Notes under the pieces: generated by a model
The model's input: only the letters and a program-made list of their open reading frames with translations
What the model was told of the DNA's origin: nothing
Database searches by the model: none
Shown: one piece after another, positions 17,230-25,887 of the stretch
Numbering within the stretch: the first letter of the stretch is position 1
Layout: every line of letters begins with the position of its first letter
Source of the DNA: CAXXOK01 sp964584315
GTDB lineage: Bacteria > Bacillota > Clostridia > Christensenellales > Aristaeellaceae
Direction of reading: 5' to 3'
DNA: 64,000 nt
NCBI GenBank assembly: GCA_964584315.1
Contig: CAZOZO010000004.1
Location: forward strand, 62,001 to 126,000
Made by a program: the position numbers and the translations under genes

Positions 17230-18756
17230 ATGGGGTATGTACACGCAAGCGGAACGTCGCTGATGCGCGATGGCAAGCCGGTGCTGCTGCGCGGCTTTGG
17301 GCTGGGGGGCTGGCTGCTGCCTGAAGGTTATATGTGGAAACTGTACCAGACCTGCGACCGCCCGCGGCGCATGGAGGCGCTGGTCGAGCGCCTGTGCGGC
17401 GAGGACTACGCAGCAGGCTTCTGGAAGCGCTACTTGGACAGCTACATCACCGAGGTGGACATCGAATGGATCGCAGCGGAGGGCTTCAACTGCGTTCGCC
17501 TGCCCATCAATGCCCGCCATTTGGACGATGGGCAGGCATGGCCGTATATCGACGCGTGCGTGCAGTGGGGCAAGCGGCACGGCGTGTACGTGATGCTGGA
17601 CATGCACGGCGCGCCGGGCGGGCAGACCGGCCAGAACATCGACGATTGCGAACACGACCAGCCGGAGCTGTTCCAGAACACCGCTTATCAGGATGCGCTG
17701 GTCGCGCACTGGACGCAGCTCGCTTTACGCTACCGGGACGAGGAGATGGTCGTGGGCTACGACCTGCTCAACGAGTCGCTGCCCAATTTTTTCTCGCAGT
17801 ACAACAACCTGCTGATGCCCCTGTACCGCAGGCTGGCCGCGGCCATCCGCGCGGTGGATACCCGCCACCTGCTGGTGGTGGAGGGGTTGCACTGGGCTAC
17901 GGATTTCAGCTTGTTTGACGAGCTGCACGCACGGCCGCTGGATGGCAACATGATGTTGCAGTTTCACAAGTATTGGTCAGAGCCGGATGTGGAGAGCATC
18001 CGCCGCTTTATGGATTGCGCTGCGCGCTTGAACCTGCCGCTGTTTGAAGGGGAGAGCGGCGAAAATAACCTGGACTGGTACGCCGCGGCATTTCCCATGT
18101 ACGAGCGTCACGGCATTTCGTGGTCGTTCTGGTCGTACAAGAAGATGGGCTGCGACAACTCGCCCGTGACCTTTGCGCAGCCGGAAGGCTGGGAGCGTAT
18201 ACAGGCCTGCGCAAGCGGCGGAAGCATCCTTGTAGTGGAGGCGAGGTGCATCTTTGACGCGCTGCTGACCAGCATTCAAAGTGCGACGCGTAACGACGCG
18301 GTCGTCCGCGCGCTCACGAAACGCGCGCCCATCCGCCTGCCCGCGGAGCACTTCGATGCATGCGTAGGGCATTCCCCGCGGCAAGGCACTGCGGCCTACC
18401 GCATGGAGGAACCGGTGCGCATCGTGTTTGCGGACGGACGGGGCGGCAAGGTGAACTTTGACCGTAACGCGGGGCAGCCCCAACCGCCGGAGGAAAACCT
18501 GTGCGTGTTGCTGGACGCGGGCGAGGAGGTTCGTTACCGCTTTGCAGCGGATGGGCCGTGCACGGTCAGCGTGCTGTGCAAGGGGATGGGCGACCTGTGG
18601 CTGCACGCAAATGGCGCGACCGGTCTACACATGCTCATGGAGAAATGGCAGACGTTGCAGTGCAAGGCGACCCCGGAGGGCGGGACGCTGGAGGTGACGC
18701 TGACCTGCACCAAGGGCGTCGTCACGCTGGAAGAAGTAAGCGCAGTGCCGTGCTGA
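17230..18756 (+). CDS. Cytoplasmic GH5-family glycoside hydrolase
   Basis: A 508-aa protein with a GH5 (cellulase superfamily) TIM barrel in the first 330 residues. The acid/base is probably Glu182 (YDLLNES) and the nucleophile Glu275 (LFEGESGEN). GFGLGGWLLPEGYMW and the HGAPGG block are typical of exo-glucanase/glucan glucosidase-like members. Residues about 340-508 form a beta-rich accessory region of unclear type. No signal peptide is present, so it should act on imported oligosaccharides. The ATG at 17230 follows AAGGGGTGAGGG. It is the last gene of the YesMN-SBP-permease unit. The precise linkage specificity cannot be assigned. Confidence 0.85.
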   Translation: MGYVHASGTSLMRDGKPVLLRGFGLGGWLLPEGYMWKLYQTCDRPRRMEALVERLCGEDYAAGFWKRYLDSYITEVDIEWIAAEGFNCVRLPINARHLDDGQAWPYIDACVQWGKRHGVYVMLDMHGAPGGQTGQNIDDCEHDQPELFQNTAYQDALVAHWTQLALRYRDEEMVVGYDLLNESLPNFFSQYNNLLMPLYRRLAAAIRAVDTRHLLVVEGLHWATDFSLFDELHARPLDGNMMLQFHKYWSEPDVESIRRFMDCAARLNLPLFEGESGENNLDWYAAAFPMYERHGISWSFWSYKKMGCDNSPVTFAQPEGWERIQACASGGSILVVEARCIFDALLTSIQSATRNDAVVRALTKRAPIRLPAEHFDACVGHSPRQGTAAYRMEEPVRIVFADGRGGKVNFDRNAGQPQPPEENLCVLLDAGEEVRYRFAADGPCTVSVLCKGMGDLWLHANGATGLHMLMEKWQTLQCKATPEGGTLEVTLTCTKGVVTLEEVSAVPC

Positions 18757-18881
18757 GCGCGGCCACAATTTAGCACAATGCAGTTGGGGCATCTCGTGTG
18801 GTATGCAATACAATACATCCGGGGGAAAGTGACCCGCCAACAGGACGGACGTTGCAGGCGCCGCACCCGCCGGTAGACAGA

Positions 18882-18932
18882 CATACAAAGAAACCGACCC
18901 CACGTCATGCGTGGAGTCGGTTTCTTTGTATG
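18882..18932. terminator. Bidirectional terminator between GH5 and pilT
   Basis: A 23-bp stem with one mismatch (18882-18904 with 18910-18932) closes a 5-nt loop. The arms contain A- and T-rich ends on both sides. The flanking genes are convergent (GH5 ends at 18756, pilT ends at 18963), so it can serve both. Confidence 0.85.
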
Positions 18933-18962
18933 CTGCTTTTAAGCGCGCTCGACTGCTGATCG

Positions 18963-20033
18963 TTACATCCGCCGTAAAAGCACATCAGGGTTCATGGCGT
19001 ACAGCAGCGCGTTCTCCCGCGTGATACGCTTCTCCTTGTACAGGCGCAGGATGTCGTTATCCATTGAGATCATGCCCTCGGACGAGCCTGCGTAGATCAC
19101 ATTGTCCATCTGCTGCACCTTGTTTTCGCGGATCATGTTAGCGATGGCGCTGTTCACCAGCATCACCTCAAACGCGGGCACGATGCCCCCGTCCACCGCG
19201 GGGATCAGCTGCTGGCTTACCACCGCTTGCAGCACCATCGACAGTTGGATGCGCACCTGCTGTTGCTGGCTGGCGGGGAACACATCCACGATGCGGTCGA
19301 TGGTCTTGCTCGCGCCCAGCGTGTGCAGGGTGGAGAGCAGCAGGTGGCCGGTTTCCGCGGCGGTCAGCGCGGTCTGGATGGTCTCGAAATCGCGCATCTC
19401 ACCCAATAAAATCACGTCCGGCGCCTGCCGCAGCGACGCGCGCAGGGCGTGGGCAAAGTTCAAAGTGTCATTTTCGACTTCGCGCTGGGTTACCAGACAG
19501 TTTTTATGCGGGTGGATGTACTCGATGGGGTCTTCCAGCGTGATGATGTGCCCGCTGCGCCCCTGGTTGATGCGGTCGATGATGCAGGCGAGCGTGGTGG
19601 TCTTGCCGCTGCCCGCGGGGCCGGTCACCAGCGCCATGCCGCGCTTTTTCTGCGCGAGGTTCAGCACCGCCTCGGGGATGTGGAAAGCCTTGGGGTCAGG
19701 CAGGTGGAAGGGCACGACGCGGAGCACGGCGGCCAGCGTGCCGCGCTGCTTGAACGCGCTGCATCGGAAGCGGCCCATGTTGGCCAGCCCGAAGGAAAAA
19801 TCGTCATCGCCCTCGCGGTCGAGCCGCTCCATCTTGCGACCCTCCGCGCGCGCGTAGATCTGGCGAATCAGGTCCTCGCAGTCCGAGAGGCGCAGCTTGG
19901 CGTCGCTCATGGGTTCCAGCTGGTCGTTGACCTTCGCCATCACCTTCGCGCCGGGCACGATGTATACGTCCGAGCCTTTTTTATCAAGGATGGTGCGCAG
20001 AAAATCCTCCAGCTTGAGGGGCGTTTCGTCCAT
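18963..20033 (-). CDS. pilT: PilT-like type IV pilus retraction ATPase
   Basis: A 356-aa secretion/pilus ATPase. Walker A is at residues 138-146 (GPAGSGKTT). The Asp box is ITLEDPIEYIH, Walker B is DVILLGEMRD, and the His box is STLHTLGA. The C-terminal AIANMIREN resembles the AIRNLIRE motif that marks PilT rather than PilB. PilT hexamers power pilus retraction at the inner membrane. It is the last gene of a seven-gene operon with pilC and pilin-like genes. The ribosome site is weak (AGGATGATACC). Confidence 0.93.
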   Translation of the reverse strand: MDETPLKLEDFLRTILDKKGSDVYIVPGAKVMAKVNDQLEPMSDAKLRLSDCEDLIRQIYARAEGRKMERLDREGDDDFSFGLANMGRFRCSAFKQRGTLAAVLRVVPFHLPDPKAFHIPEAVLNLAQKKRGMALVTGPAGSGKTTTLACIIDRINQGRSGHIITLEDPIEYIHPHKNCLVTQREVENDTLNFAHALRASLRQAPDVILLGEMRDFETIQTALTAAETGHLLLSTLHTLGASKTIDRIVDVFPASQQQQVRIQLSMVLQAVVSQQLIPAVDGGIVPAFEVMLVNSAIANMIRENKVQQMDNVIYAGSSEGMISMDNDILRLYKEKRITRENALLYAMNPDVLLRRM

Positions 20034-20090
20034 GGTATCATCCTATCTGCTGCGCTCGTGTGGCGCGGTTAGTCAGGTGTGGTATTCCAT

Positions 20091-20546
20091 TTAGGGCTGG
20101 TATACGGGCAGGGGCGTTTCGGTCGGCGCGGGCGCGCTGACCAGTGCGTGCCGCGTGAGGGTCACGGTGCCGTCCGCAAGCACGGCGCCTTCAGTGGTCA
20201 AGGTGCGGCCCGCGCCCGCGCCGACGGAAAAGGCAAAGCTGCCGCCTTCCCGAACCGTTACGGGGATGACTTCGCCCGTCCACTGGCTCACGTAGCTGCT
20301 GAGCGCCTCCCGCCTGGCGATGGCCTCGGGGGTCAGGCTTTCGTCAACGGCGGCGAGGATGCGCTGCGTATCGTCCGCGGCGTGGTAGTATTGAACGGCC
20401 ATCTCCAAATTGCGCTTGCACAGCGCGGCGTTGTTTTTGGCCGCATACAGCGACAAAAGCCCCAGCGCCGCCAGCGCGAGCGTGACCAGGATCATCAGGA
20501 TGGAGCTGGCGCCCACCCCGATGCGGTACTCGGCTTTTTGCCTCAT
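20091..20546 (-). CDS. Small membrane-anchored protein of the pilus operon, unknown function
   Basis: A 151-aa protein with one N-terminal hydrophobic helix (residues about 12-36, SSILMILVTLALAALGLLSLY) followed by a mixed extracytoplasmic domain and a proline-rich C-terminus (APTETPLPVYQP). It overlaps the upstream pilin-like gene by 4 nt (ATGA) and has a good AAGGGGGC site. The topology resembles a minor pilin or assembly protein, but I see no prepilin peptidase motif. I do not recognise the family. Confidence 0.75.
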   Translation of the reverse strand: MRQKAEYRIGVGASSILMILVTLALAALGLLSLYAAKNNAALCKRNLEMAVQYYHAADDTQRILAAVDESLTPEAIARREALSSYVSQWTGEVIPVTVREGGSFAFSVGAGAGRTLTTEGAVLADGTVTLTRHALVSAPAPTETPLPVYQP

Positions 20547-20941
20547 GGCGACAAGCCCCCTTTGTAGCGCGTTGCGGGGAACGAGAAGAGCACGGTTTGG
20601 CCGTGCTGGGCGGTTAGCGTCACGGTGGTGAGCACGCCGGTCGGCTGGGTCAGGCGGGCGATATTGGCGGTCAGACGGTAGCCGTCTCCGTCGATGGCCA
20701 CGGCTGAACCTTCGGTGGGGGCGAAGCCCATGGCGGCGAGCGTCGCCTCCGCATCGTCGCTCACGGCCAGCGTCTCGGCCACGTCACGCGCCTGCGTGAG
20801 CGCGCGGTGAAGCGCCTCGGTATCGTTGTTCAGCTGCTGCGCCTTTGCAAACACCTGCAGCACAATGGCCTGCGACAGCGCAAAAAAGAGGATCACCACC
20901 GTCAGTTCCACGAGCAGGGTGTTTCCGCGGCTGCCTTTCAT
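20543..20941 (-). CDS. Minor-pilin-like protein
   Basis: A 132-aa protein. Its N-terminus KGSRGNTLLVELTVVILFFAL resembles a prepilin leader with a class III hydrophobic helix, although the glutamate is one residue later than in the canonical G/FTLIE motif. The ATG at 20941 lies 7 nt after GAGGGGG; a GTG at 20947 is less well placed. It sits in a run of four small pilin-like genes between pilC and pilT. It is probably a minor pilin or pseudopilin, with the assignment based on N-terminal architecture and context. Confidence 0.75.
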   Translation of the reverse strand: MKGSRGNTLLVELTVVILFFALSQAIVLQVFAKAQQLNNDTEALHRALTQARDVAETLAVSDDAEATLAAMGFAPTEGSAVAIDGDGYRLTANIARLTQPTGVLTTVTLTAQHGQTVLFSFPATRYKGGLSP

Positions 20942-20943
20942 GC

Positions 20944-21444
20944 TCACACCCCCTCTGCTGCGGCGGTGCGCAGCGCAACGCGGAGCGTGCGGGCCTCGCC
21001 GTCCGCCAGTGCGACCCGCGCCTCGATCAAGCCTCGCGCAGGCATGGAAAAGTCCAGCGACGCGGCGGCGATCAGGCGCTCGCCGTTTTCGGGGTCAAAC
21101 GGATCGCCCGCGGGGGCGAAGCGCTCCCACACCGCGTTTTGATAGGCGTAGATGGTCGTCTCGTACCGTGCCCCGTCCAGGGTCTCATACAGGCAAAGCG
21201 CGCTCAGGCCGCCGCGTGTCTCGATGGTCACGCCGCCCGTCGCGTCGTAGGCGTGCACCTTGTTGCCCACGTAGCTCAGCAGCATCTGCGCGTCGCCGCT
21301 CAGTTCGGCCTCGGCGGCCACGTCGCGGTATACGCGCGTGCCGATGAGCGTAAGGGTGAGCGATGTGGCGGCGAACAGGCCGATCAGCAGAAAGAGGAAC
21401 AGCATCGGTATCTGGTGCGTCATGCGCGGATTCTTGCGCAGCAT
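20944..21444 (-). CDS. Pilus-operon membrane protein (DUF4860-like)
   Basis: A 166-aa protein starting at ATG 21444, 6 nt after GGGGAGG. After a short basic segment it has a single hydrophobic helix (residues about 11-31, MLFLFLLIGLFAATSLTLTLI), then a beta-rich domain containing LLSYVGNKVHAYD and LYETLDGARYETTIY. The layout matches the DUF4860 family, often found in clostridial type IV pilus operons; this is from memory of the family and not searched. The frame continues upstream of 21444, but that part overlaps the neighbouring pilin-like gene. Confidence 0.75.
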   Translation of the reverse strand: MLRKNPRMTHQIPMLFLFLLIGLFAATSLTLTLIGTRVYRDVAAEAELSGDAQMLLSYVGNKVHAYDATGGVTIETRGGLSALCLYETLDGARYETTIYAYQNAVWERFAPAGDPFDPENGERLIAAASLDFSMPARGLIEARVALADGEARTLRVALRTAAAEGV

Positions 21445-21445
21445 A

Positions 21446-21760
21446 CTACACCTCCCCCACAGCCAGCACGGAGATATCCGGCAGAATGTTATCGGCAAAC
21501 GAGTCCAGCGATACGATGAAGCTGTTGGCATCGAAGGTGAGACCGTAATTGGCACGCAGGTAGGCCGCGTCGGTCGGGTAGCGCCCCTCCACGGCGTAGC
21601 AGGTGACCACGGCGCGCAGCACCGCGTCGCGGAGTGCCGCGGCCTGCTCCGCCTGGCTGCGCGCGCCAACGGTCGAAAGCGCGAGGCCAAGCAGCAGCAC
21701 CAGCGCAACAAACACCGCCAGCGTGACCGCAAAGCCACGCCAAAGCGAATGATCCCTCAT
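21446..21760 (-). CDS. Pseudopilin-like protein
   Basis: A 104-aa protein with an N-terminal transmembrane helix (residues about 8-30) followed by a short globular domain. The CYAVEGRYPTDAAYL segment resembles the conserved YYAxEGxYP region of major and minor pilins. No clear G/xxxxE cleavage site is visible. The start is well supported by AAAGGAGG 6 nt upstream. The stop lies 1 nt before the next gene's start, so the operon is tight. Confidence 0.75.
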   Translation of the reverse strand: MRDHSLWRGFAVTLAVFVALVLLLGLALSTVGARSQAEQAAALRDAVLRAVVTCYAVEGRYPTDAAYLRANYGLTFDANSFIVSLDSFADNILPDISVLAVGEV

Positions 21761-21791
21761 GGCACGCCTCCTTTCCCCACGCGCGCAGGCA

Positions 21792-22853
21792 TCAGGCCAT
21801 GCCGCCCATCAGCGACAGGAGCGGCAGCATCACAGCCAGCAAAATGGCCCCGATCACGACCGACATCAGCGCCACCAGCGTGGGCTCGATCACGGACACG
21901 GCCTGGGTGATCGCATCATCCGCCGCATCCTCGTAGATTTCGGCAAGTTTGCGCATCACGCCGTCGGTCTGCCCCGCGGCAGCCCCCACGCGGATCATGC
22001 GCAGGTGCAGCGGCTCGAAGATGTGCAGCTGCTCCACCGCGTCCGGGAAGCTCACACCGGCGGCCATCTTCTCGCGGCAGGCGTGCACGCGGCGCGCCAC
22101 ATCCTCGTCGGCGATCACGCCGCCCACCAGCTTCAGGCTCTCGTCCAGCGGGTAGCCGCTCTTCATCATCATGGCCATCACGGATGCAAAGCGGCTGGCG
22201 CTCACCTTGTCGCCGGTGCGGCGCAGCGCGGGGATGCACTTGAGCACAGTGGCACGTGCCTTGCCGCTGCGATCCAGCCGCATGATGAGCAGCGTCAGCA
22301 GCACCACGGCGATCAGCACCGCGGCGCACAGGAGCACCACGCGACCCGTGCCCACGCCCGCGGCGAGCCACGGGTTGGTGGCCGCGTCGATGCCCATACT
22401 GCGGAACACCCCATCGAAAATGGGCAACACGCCGCCGATGAGCACGGCGATCAGCGTGCCCATCATGGCCAGCAGGATCAGCGGGTAGGCAATGGCGTTG
22501 ACCACGGCGCGGCGTATCTTGGCCTCGCGCTGGTAGTACAGGGCCAGTCCGGCCATGACCGTTTCCAGCTCGCCAGCCTGCTCGCCGATGTTGGCCATCT
22601 CGCTCAGGTATGTGGGGAAGATGCCTGCCGTGACAAGCCCGCGATAGAGCGAGCCCGTGGAGAGCACTTCCTGACGCATGCGGTCAAACCGCTCAGCATA
22701 GCGGGTGTTCTTATAGTTGTCGCACAGGGCTTCCACGCCATCGTGCAGCGGCAGGCCGGAGCGGACGATCAGCGCGATCTGCTCGCACAGGATGGAAAGC
22801 TCGTCCGCGCTCAGCCGAGCCAAGCGGTTGGGTTGTGCCTGCCTTGAGGCCAT
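21792..22853 (-). CDS. pilC: PilC/GspF-family inner-membrane platform protein
   Basis: A 353-aa type II secretion F domain protein with two repeated GspF units and three transmembrane regions. CEQIALIVRSGLPLHDGVEAL near the N-terminus and the EPTLVALMSVVIGAILLAVMLPLL C-terminal helix (split here: EPTLVALMSVV, IGAILLAVMLP) are typical. PilC anchors the pilus and couples it to the PilB/PilT motors. The ATG at 22853 follows GGAGG; an upstream extension in the same frame is not protein-like. It lies second in the operon. Confidence 0.9.
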   Translation of the reverse strand: MASRQAQPNRLARLSADELSILCEQIALIVRSGLPLHDGVEALCDNYKNTRYAERFDRMRQEVLSTGSLYRGLVTAGIFPTYLSEMANIGEQAGELETVMAGLALYYQREAKIRRAVVNAIAYPLILLAMMGTLIAVLIGGVLPIFDGVFRSMGIDAATNPWLAAGVGTGRVVLLCAAVLIAVVLLTLLIMRLDRSGKARATVLKCIPALRRTGDKVSASRFASVMAMMMKSGYPLDESLKLVGGVIADEDVARRVHACREKMAAGVSFPDAVEQLHIFEPLHLRMIRVGAAAGQTDGVMRKLAEIYEDAADDAITQAVSVIEPTLVALMSVVIGAILLAVMLPLLSLMGGMA

Positions 22854-22867
22854 GGCGTGTACCTCCT

Positions 22868-23686
22868 TCAGTAGGTGCGCTCGATGGTGTATTGATTGAC
22901 TTTCATGTGGTTGGCGTCGGCGGTGGTATCCACGCGCACCCACTGACCGTCGATCAGCACACTGTTCCACGCGTGGTAGATCTTGTCCGCGTAGCCGATC
23001 TCCAGCTTGGTGGCGATGCCCTGCGTGCGCAGCATGCAGGCGGTCAGGGCCGCGTAGTCGAAGCAGATGCCCTTGCCCTGGGCCAGCACATCGTCCACTA
23101 CGGGCAGGTAGCCGGTTTGCACGGTGGCGGCGCGCACATAGTCGTACAGGATGGCGGCCACCACGTACTTATGGATGGCATTGAGCTTATCCGCATCGGT
23201 CGAAAGGCCCGCGCACAACTCCGCACCCTTTTGTACGGCGGCGCTCTGCGCCGTATAGTACACATACTGGTTGGGGTAAAGGTAGGGGAGGGACTCGTCC
23301 GCGATCTCAGCGGTAAAGCTCAGGCTGGCCTCGTTGCTGTAGCGGTTGCCGGACACCTGCTTGAACACCTGCAGCTTGTACTTGCCGGAGCCGAAGGGGA
23401 GCGCGAAAGTCTCATACGTATCGTCATCGCGCAGGTCGTAGGTGTAGTTATCGCTCCCGCGGGAGAGGCGCATCTTCAGCTTTTTATCGGACGCGGTATG
23501 CCGTACCATCACATACCCCTGCGCGGTGTTGCTCGCATCCACGGTGGCGCCCTTGTTGGTCAGCACCAGCACGCCATCGGCCGAGGGGTACAACGCGCCA
23601 GCGGCGGCCAGCGCAAAGTAGATGAGCAGCGCAAGGCCAAGCGCCAGAACAAGGGGGATGCCCCGTTCACTGATTCGCCTCGCCAT
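22868..23686 (-). CDS. Membrane-anchored transglutaminase-like protein
   Basis: A 272-aa protein with an N-terminal hydrophobic anchor (residues about 9-32) and a C-terminal transglutaminase core. The catalytic triad is visible as Cys in GKGICFDYA, His in IYHAWN and Asp in VDTTAD. The middle segment is a beta-rich region. It is the first gene of the pilus operon, so it may process or cross-link surface or pilus proteins; that role is inference. Bacterial members are often proteases or peptidases instead. Confidence 0.82.
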   Translation of the reverse strand: MARRISERGIPLVLALGLALLIYFALAAAGALYPSADGVLVLTNKGATVDASNTAQGYVMVRHTASDKKLKMRLSRGSDNYTYDLRDDDTYETFALPFGSGKYKLQVFKQVSGNRYSNEASLSFTAEIADESLPYLYPNQYVYYTAQSAAVQKGAELCAGLSTDADKLNAIHKYVVAAILYDYVRAATVQTGYLPVVDDVLAQGKGICFDYAALTACMLRTQGIATKLEIGYADKIYHAWNSVLIDGQWVRVDTTADANHMKVNQYTIERTY

Positions 23687-23764
23687 GCTCCACGCTCCAT
23701 TTCGCGCCTGGGATGCGGAACCCGCCATTGCACCAGATCGGTACGGTTATGCCTGCATGGTTAC

Positions 23765-23793
23765 ATTCTAGCGTTTTTTACGGGGTGCGTCAA
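23765..23793 (-). promoter_or_regulatory. Promoter of the pilus operon
   Basis: On the minus strand TTGACG (23788-23793) and TAGAAT (23765-23770) are separated by 17 nt. They lie about 80 nt upstream of the transglutaminase start codon. Confidence 0.75.
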
Positions 23794-23825
23794 GTAAAGC
23801 TTTATGTGTCAAGCCCTTGCGCGGC

Positions 23826-23855
23826 TTGACAACCCCGCTTGGCGAATGCTATGAT
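23826..23855 (+). promoter_or_regulatory. Promoter of the amidotransferase gene
   Basis: TTGACA (23826-23831) and TATGAT (23850-23855) are separated by 18 nt, about 64 nt upstream of the ATG at 23919. It is back-to-back with the pilus promoter. Confidence 0.72.
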
Positions 23856-23918
23856 GCAGTCACGTCGACGGTACCACGAGGCTTGAACACCGCCGAATGA
23901 AACCGAGGAGGCGTTGGC

Positions 23919-25079
23919 ATGAGCAGGGTTTGCACCCGCTGCGCGATGGACTCGAGCGACCTGGGCGTGACGTTTGACGCGCAGGGGCGCTGCAACGTAT
24001 GCACCCGCTATCTGGAGCAGAAGGAATTGCGCGGCTACCGTGCGGGCGAGAGCGAAAAGCAGATCGCGCAGATCGTGGCCGCGATGAAGAAGGCTGGCGA
24101 GGGGCGCGAGTTTGACTGTGTGCTGGGCCTTTCCGGCGGAGTGGACAGCAGCTACATGGCCTATGTGGCGCACGAGTACGGGTTGCGCGTGCTGGCCGTG
24201 CATGTGGATACGGGCTGGAACAGCGAGATGGCCGTGCGCAACATCGAGCGTGTGTGCAACGGGCTGGGCTATGAGCTGCACACCATCGTGATGGACTGGC
24301 CCACCATGAAGGAACTGCAGCGGGCATACATGTTCAGCGGCCTTGCAAACCTGGACGTGCCGCAGGATCACCTCTTTTGCGCGGCGGTTTACCGCTTTGC
24401 GAAACAATACGGGGTCAAGTACCTGCTCAACGGCAGTAACCTGGCCACGGAGGGCGCTTCGCCGCCTTTCAGCGCCCAGCACAGCTACCGCGACTTTTGG
24501 GAGATCAGGAGCGTATATAAGAAGCACGGGCGTGGCAAGAGCCTGAAAAAGTACATCCACCTGAACCTGCGCGAGGCTTGGTTCGGCGTGCCGGGCGTGA
24601 CGAAGGTGAACCTGCTTGACTACGCGCCCTATGAAAAGAAGGCGGCGATCGACTTCCTGACCAGCCGGTTCGGGTGGGAATACTACGGCGGCAAGCACTT
24701 CGAGAGTCGCTTTACCAAGTGGTTCCAGTCGGTATACCTGCCGCGCCGCTTTGGCTACGACAAGCGCCGCTACCACCTGAGCTGCCTGGTGCTCAACGGA
24801 GAGATGACCCGCGACGAGGCGCTGGAGGAGCTTGCAGGCCCTGCCTATCCGGAAGCCGACATGCGTGAAGACGAGGCATATATTTTAAAGAAGCTGGACA
24901 TTACCCCCGCGCAGTGGGATGCAGAGATGCAAAAGCCCCCCGCAAGGGAGGGCGCGTATTTCTCGCAGGCGGGCCTGTACAGGCTGGCGCACAGGGTGCT
25001 GGGCATGGGCGGACTGGATCGCTTCAAGAGCCGCAACGTGCATCCTGTCGACCCCGCCGGAGCTGCAAACCAAGAATAG
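23919..25079 (+). CDS. N-acetyl sugar amidotransferase (WbpG/PseA-like)
   Basis: A 386-aa PP-loop ATPase of the N-acetyl sugar amidotransferase family. It has an N-terminal pair of CxxC motifs (CTRCAMD, CNVCTRY) that probably bind zinc, and the ATP-binding LGLSGGVDSSYMAYVA at residues about 69-84. Family members use ammonia from HisH/HisF-like partners to make acetamidino sugars for surface glycans or flagellin. No hisH/hisF homologue or glycan gene lies nearby, so it is an orphan here. A good AGGAGG site precedes the ATG. The last 60 residues are less typical of the family. Confidence 0.85.
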   Translation: MSRVCTRCAMDSSDLGVTFDAQGRCNVCTRYLEQKELRGYRAGESEKQIAQIVAAMKKAGEGREFDCVLGLSGGVDSSYMAYVAHEYGLRVLAVHVDTGWNSEMAVRNIERVCNGLGYELHTIVMDWPTMKELQRAYMFSGLANLDVPQDHLFCAAVYRFAKQYGVKYLLNGSNLATEGASPPFSAQHSYRDFWEIRSVYKKHGRGKSLKKYIHLNLREAWFGVPGVTKVNLLDYAPYEKKAAIDFLTSRFGWEYYGGKHFESRFTKWFQSVYLPRRFGYDKRRYHLSCLVLNGEMTRDEALEELAGPAYPEADMREDEAYILKKLDITPAQWDAEMQKPPAREGAYFSQAGLYRLAHRVLGMGGLDRFKSRNVHPVDPAGAANQE

Positions 25080-25092
25080 CGGATTGGTAAGA

Positions 25093-25137
25093 AAAACGAG
25101 CGTCCATCGCTGCGATGCAGCGGCGGGCGCTCGTTTT
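25093..25137 (+). terminator. Terminator after the amidotransferase gene
   Basis: A 10-bp outer stem (25093-25102 with 25128-25137) encloses a 6-bp inner hairpin (25108-25113 with 25117-25122). The right arm ends in TTTTGTT. It starts 14 nt after the stop codon. Confidence 0.8.
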
Positions 25138-25347
25138 GTTCGGGCGGGCATCTTGCGCCTGCGCGGGGAACGGTATGAGCCGATGCCCTGCACAGCTGGG
25201 AGCATATGCCGCTTCCCTGCAAGGCGATAAGGATCGAGGCACGTTTCTGGTGAGGCAAGTACAGCCCGCCCGCCGTCGCTCGTGGTCGCGGTCGCTGTAT
25301 TTCGTAACGCGTTGTGGAACAGGATATGCGCTGGCAAGCCGCCATGC

Positions 25348-25887
25348 CTAGACCAGTGATTTGCGAAAATACCCGCGCAACATCCCTGCGTAGGCGGGCT
25401 GCTCGCGCACGCACACGTATCCCGCTTTGGTAAAACTGGCCACCGAGGGAAGGTTCTCCGGCGCGATGGTGCAGTAGAGGGCCTTGCCGCCCGCCTCACT
25501 CGCCAGCCGGTCAAACAGGGCAAGCAGCGCCGCGTGGATGCCCCGCCTGCGGAAATCGGGGTGTACCATCACGTCCTGAAAATCGAAGGTGTTCTCGGGC
25601 GGGTCGCCCACTTTGCTGGCATAGTTGGTCTCGGGGCGGATGTGCCACGGCGTGAGCACGGCGAACCCCGCGAGACGTTCGCCGCCGAAGAAGCCGAAAG
25701 CCTCGCCGCGCTCGCAGCAGTCGGCGAACAGGGCGCGGGGCGAGGGGTAATACCATGTGGGGGAGGGCAGCGCGGCGAGCATGACGGTTTGCAGTGCCAT
25801 GATGGCATCCGCGTCCGACTCGGTCAACTGCCTGCAAACAAGGTCGCTAAGGGTGGGCAGTGGGCCGGGGCTGGGAAACGTGATCAT
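25348..25887 (-). CDS. GNAT family N-acetyltransferase
   Basis: A 179-aa GCN5-related acetyltransferase. The acetyl-CoA binding region is VHPDFRRRGIHAALLALF (R-R-x-G-I/H motif A), preceded by a FDFQDVMV beta strand. The C-terminus includes LPSVASFTKAGYVCVRE, typical of motif B. The substrate is unknown. It overlaps the DUF1836 gene by 4 nt (ATGA) and probably forms a two-gene operon with it. Confidence 0.87.
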   Translation of the reverse strand: MITFPSPGPLPTLSDLVCRQLTESDADAIMALQTVMLAALPSPTWYYPSPRALFADCCERGEAFGFFGGERLAGFAVLTPWHIRPETNYASKVGDPPENTFDFQDVMVHPDFRRRGIHAALLALFDRLASEAGGKALYCTIAPENLPSVASFTKAGYVCVREQPAYAGMLRGYFRKSLV

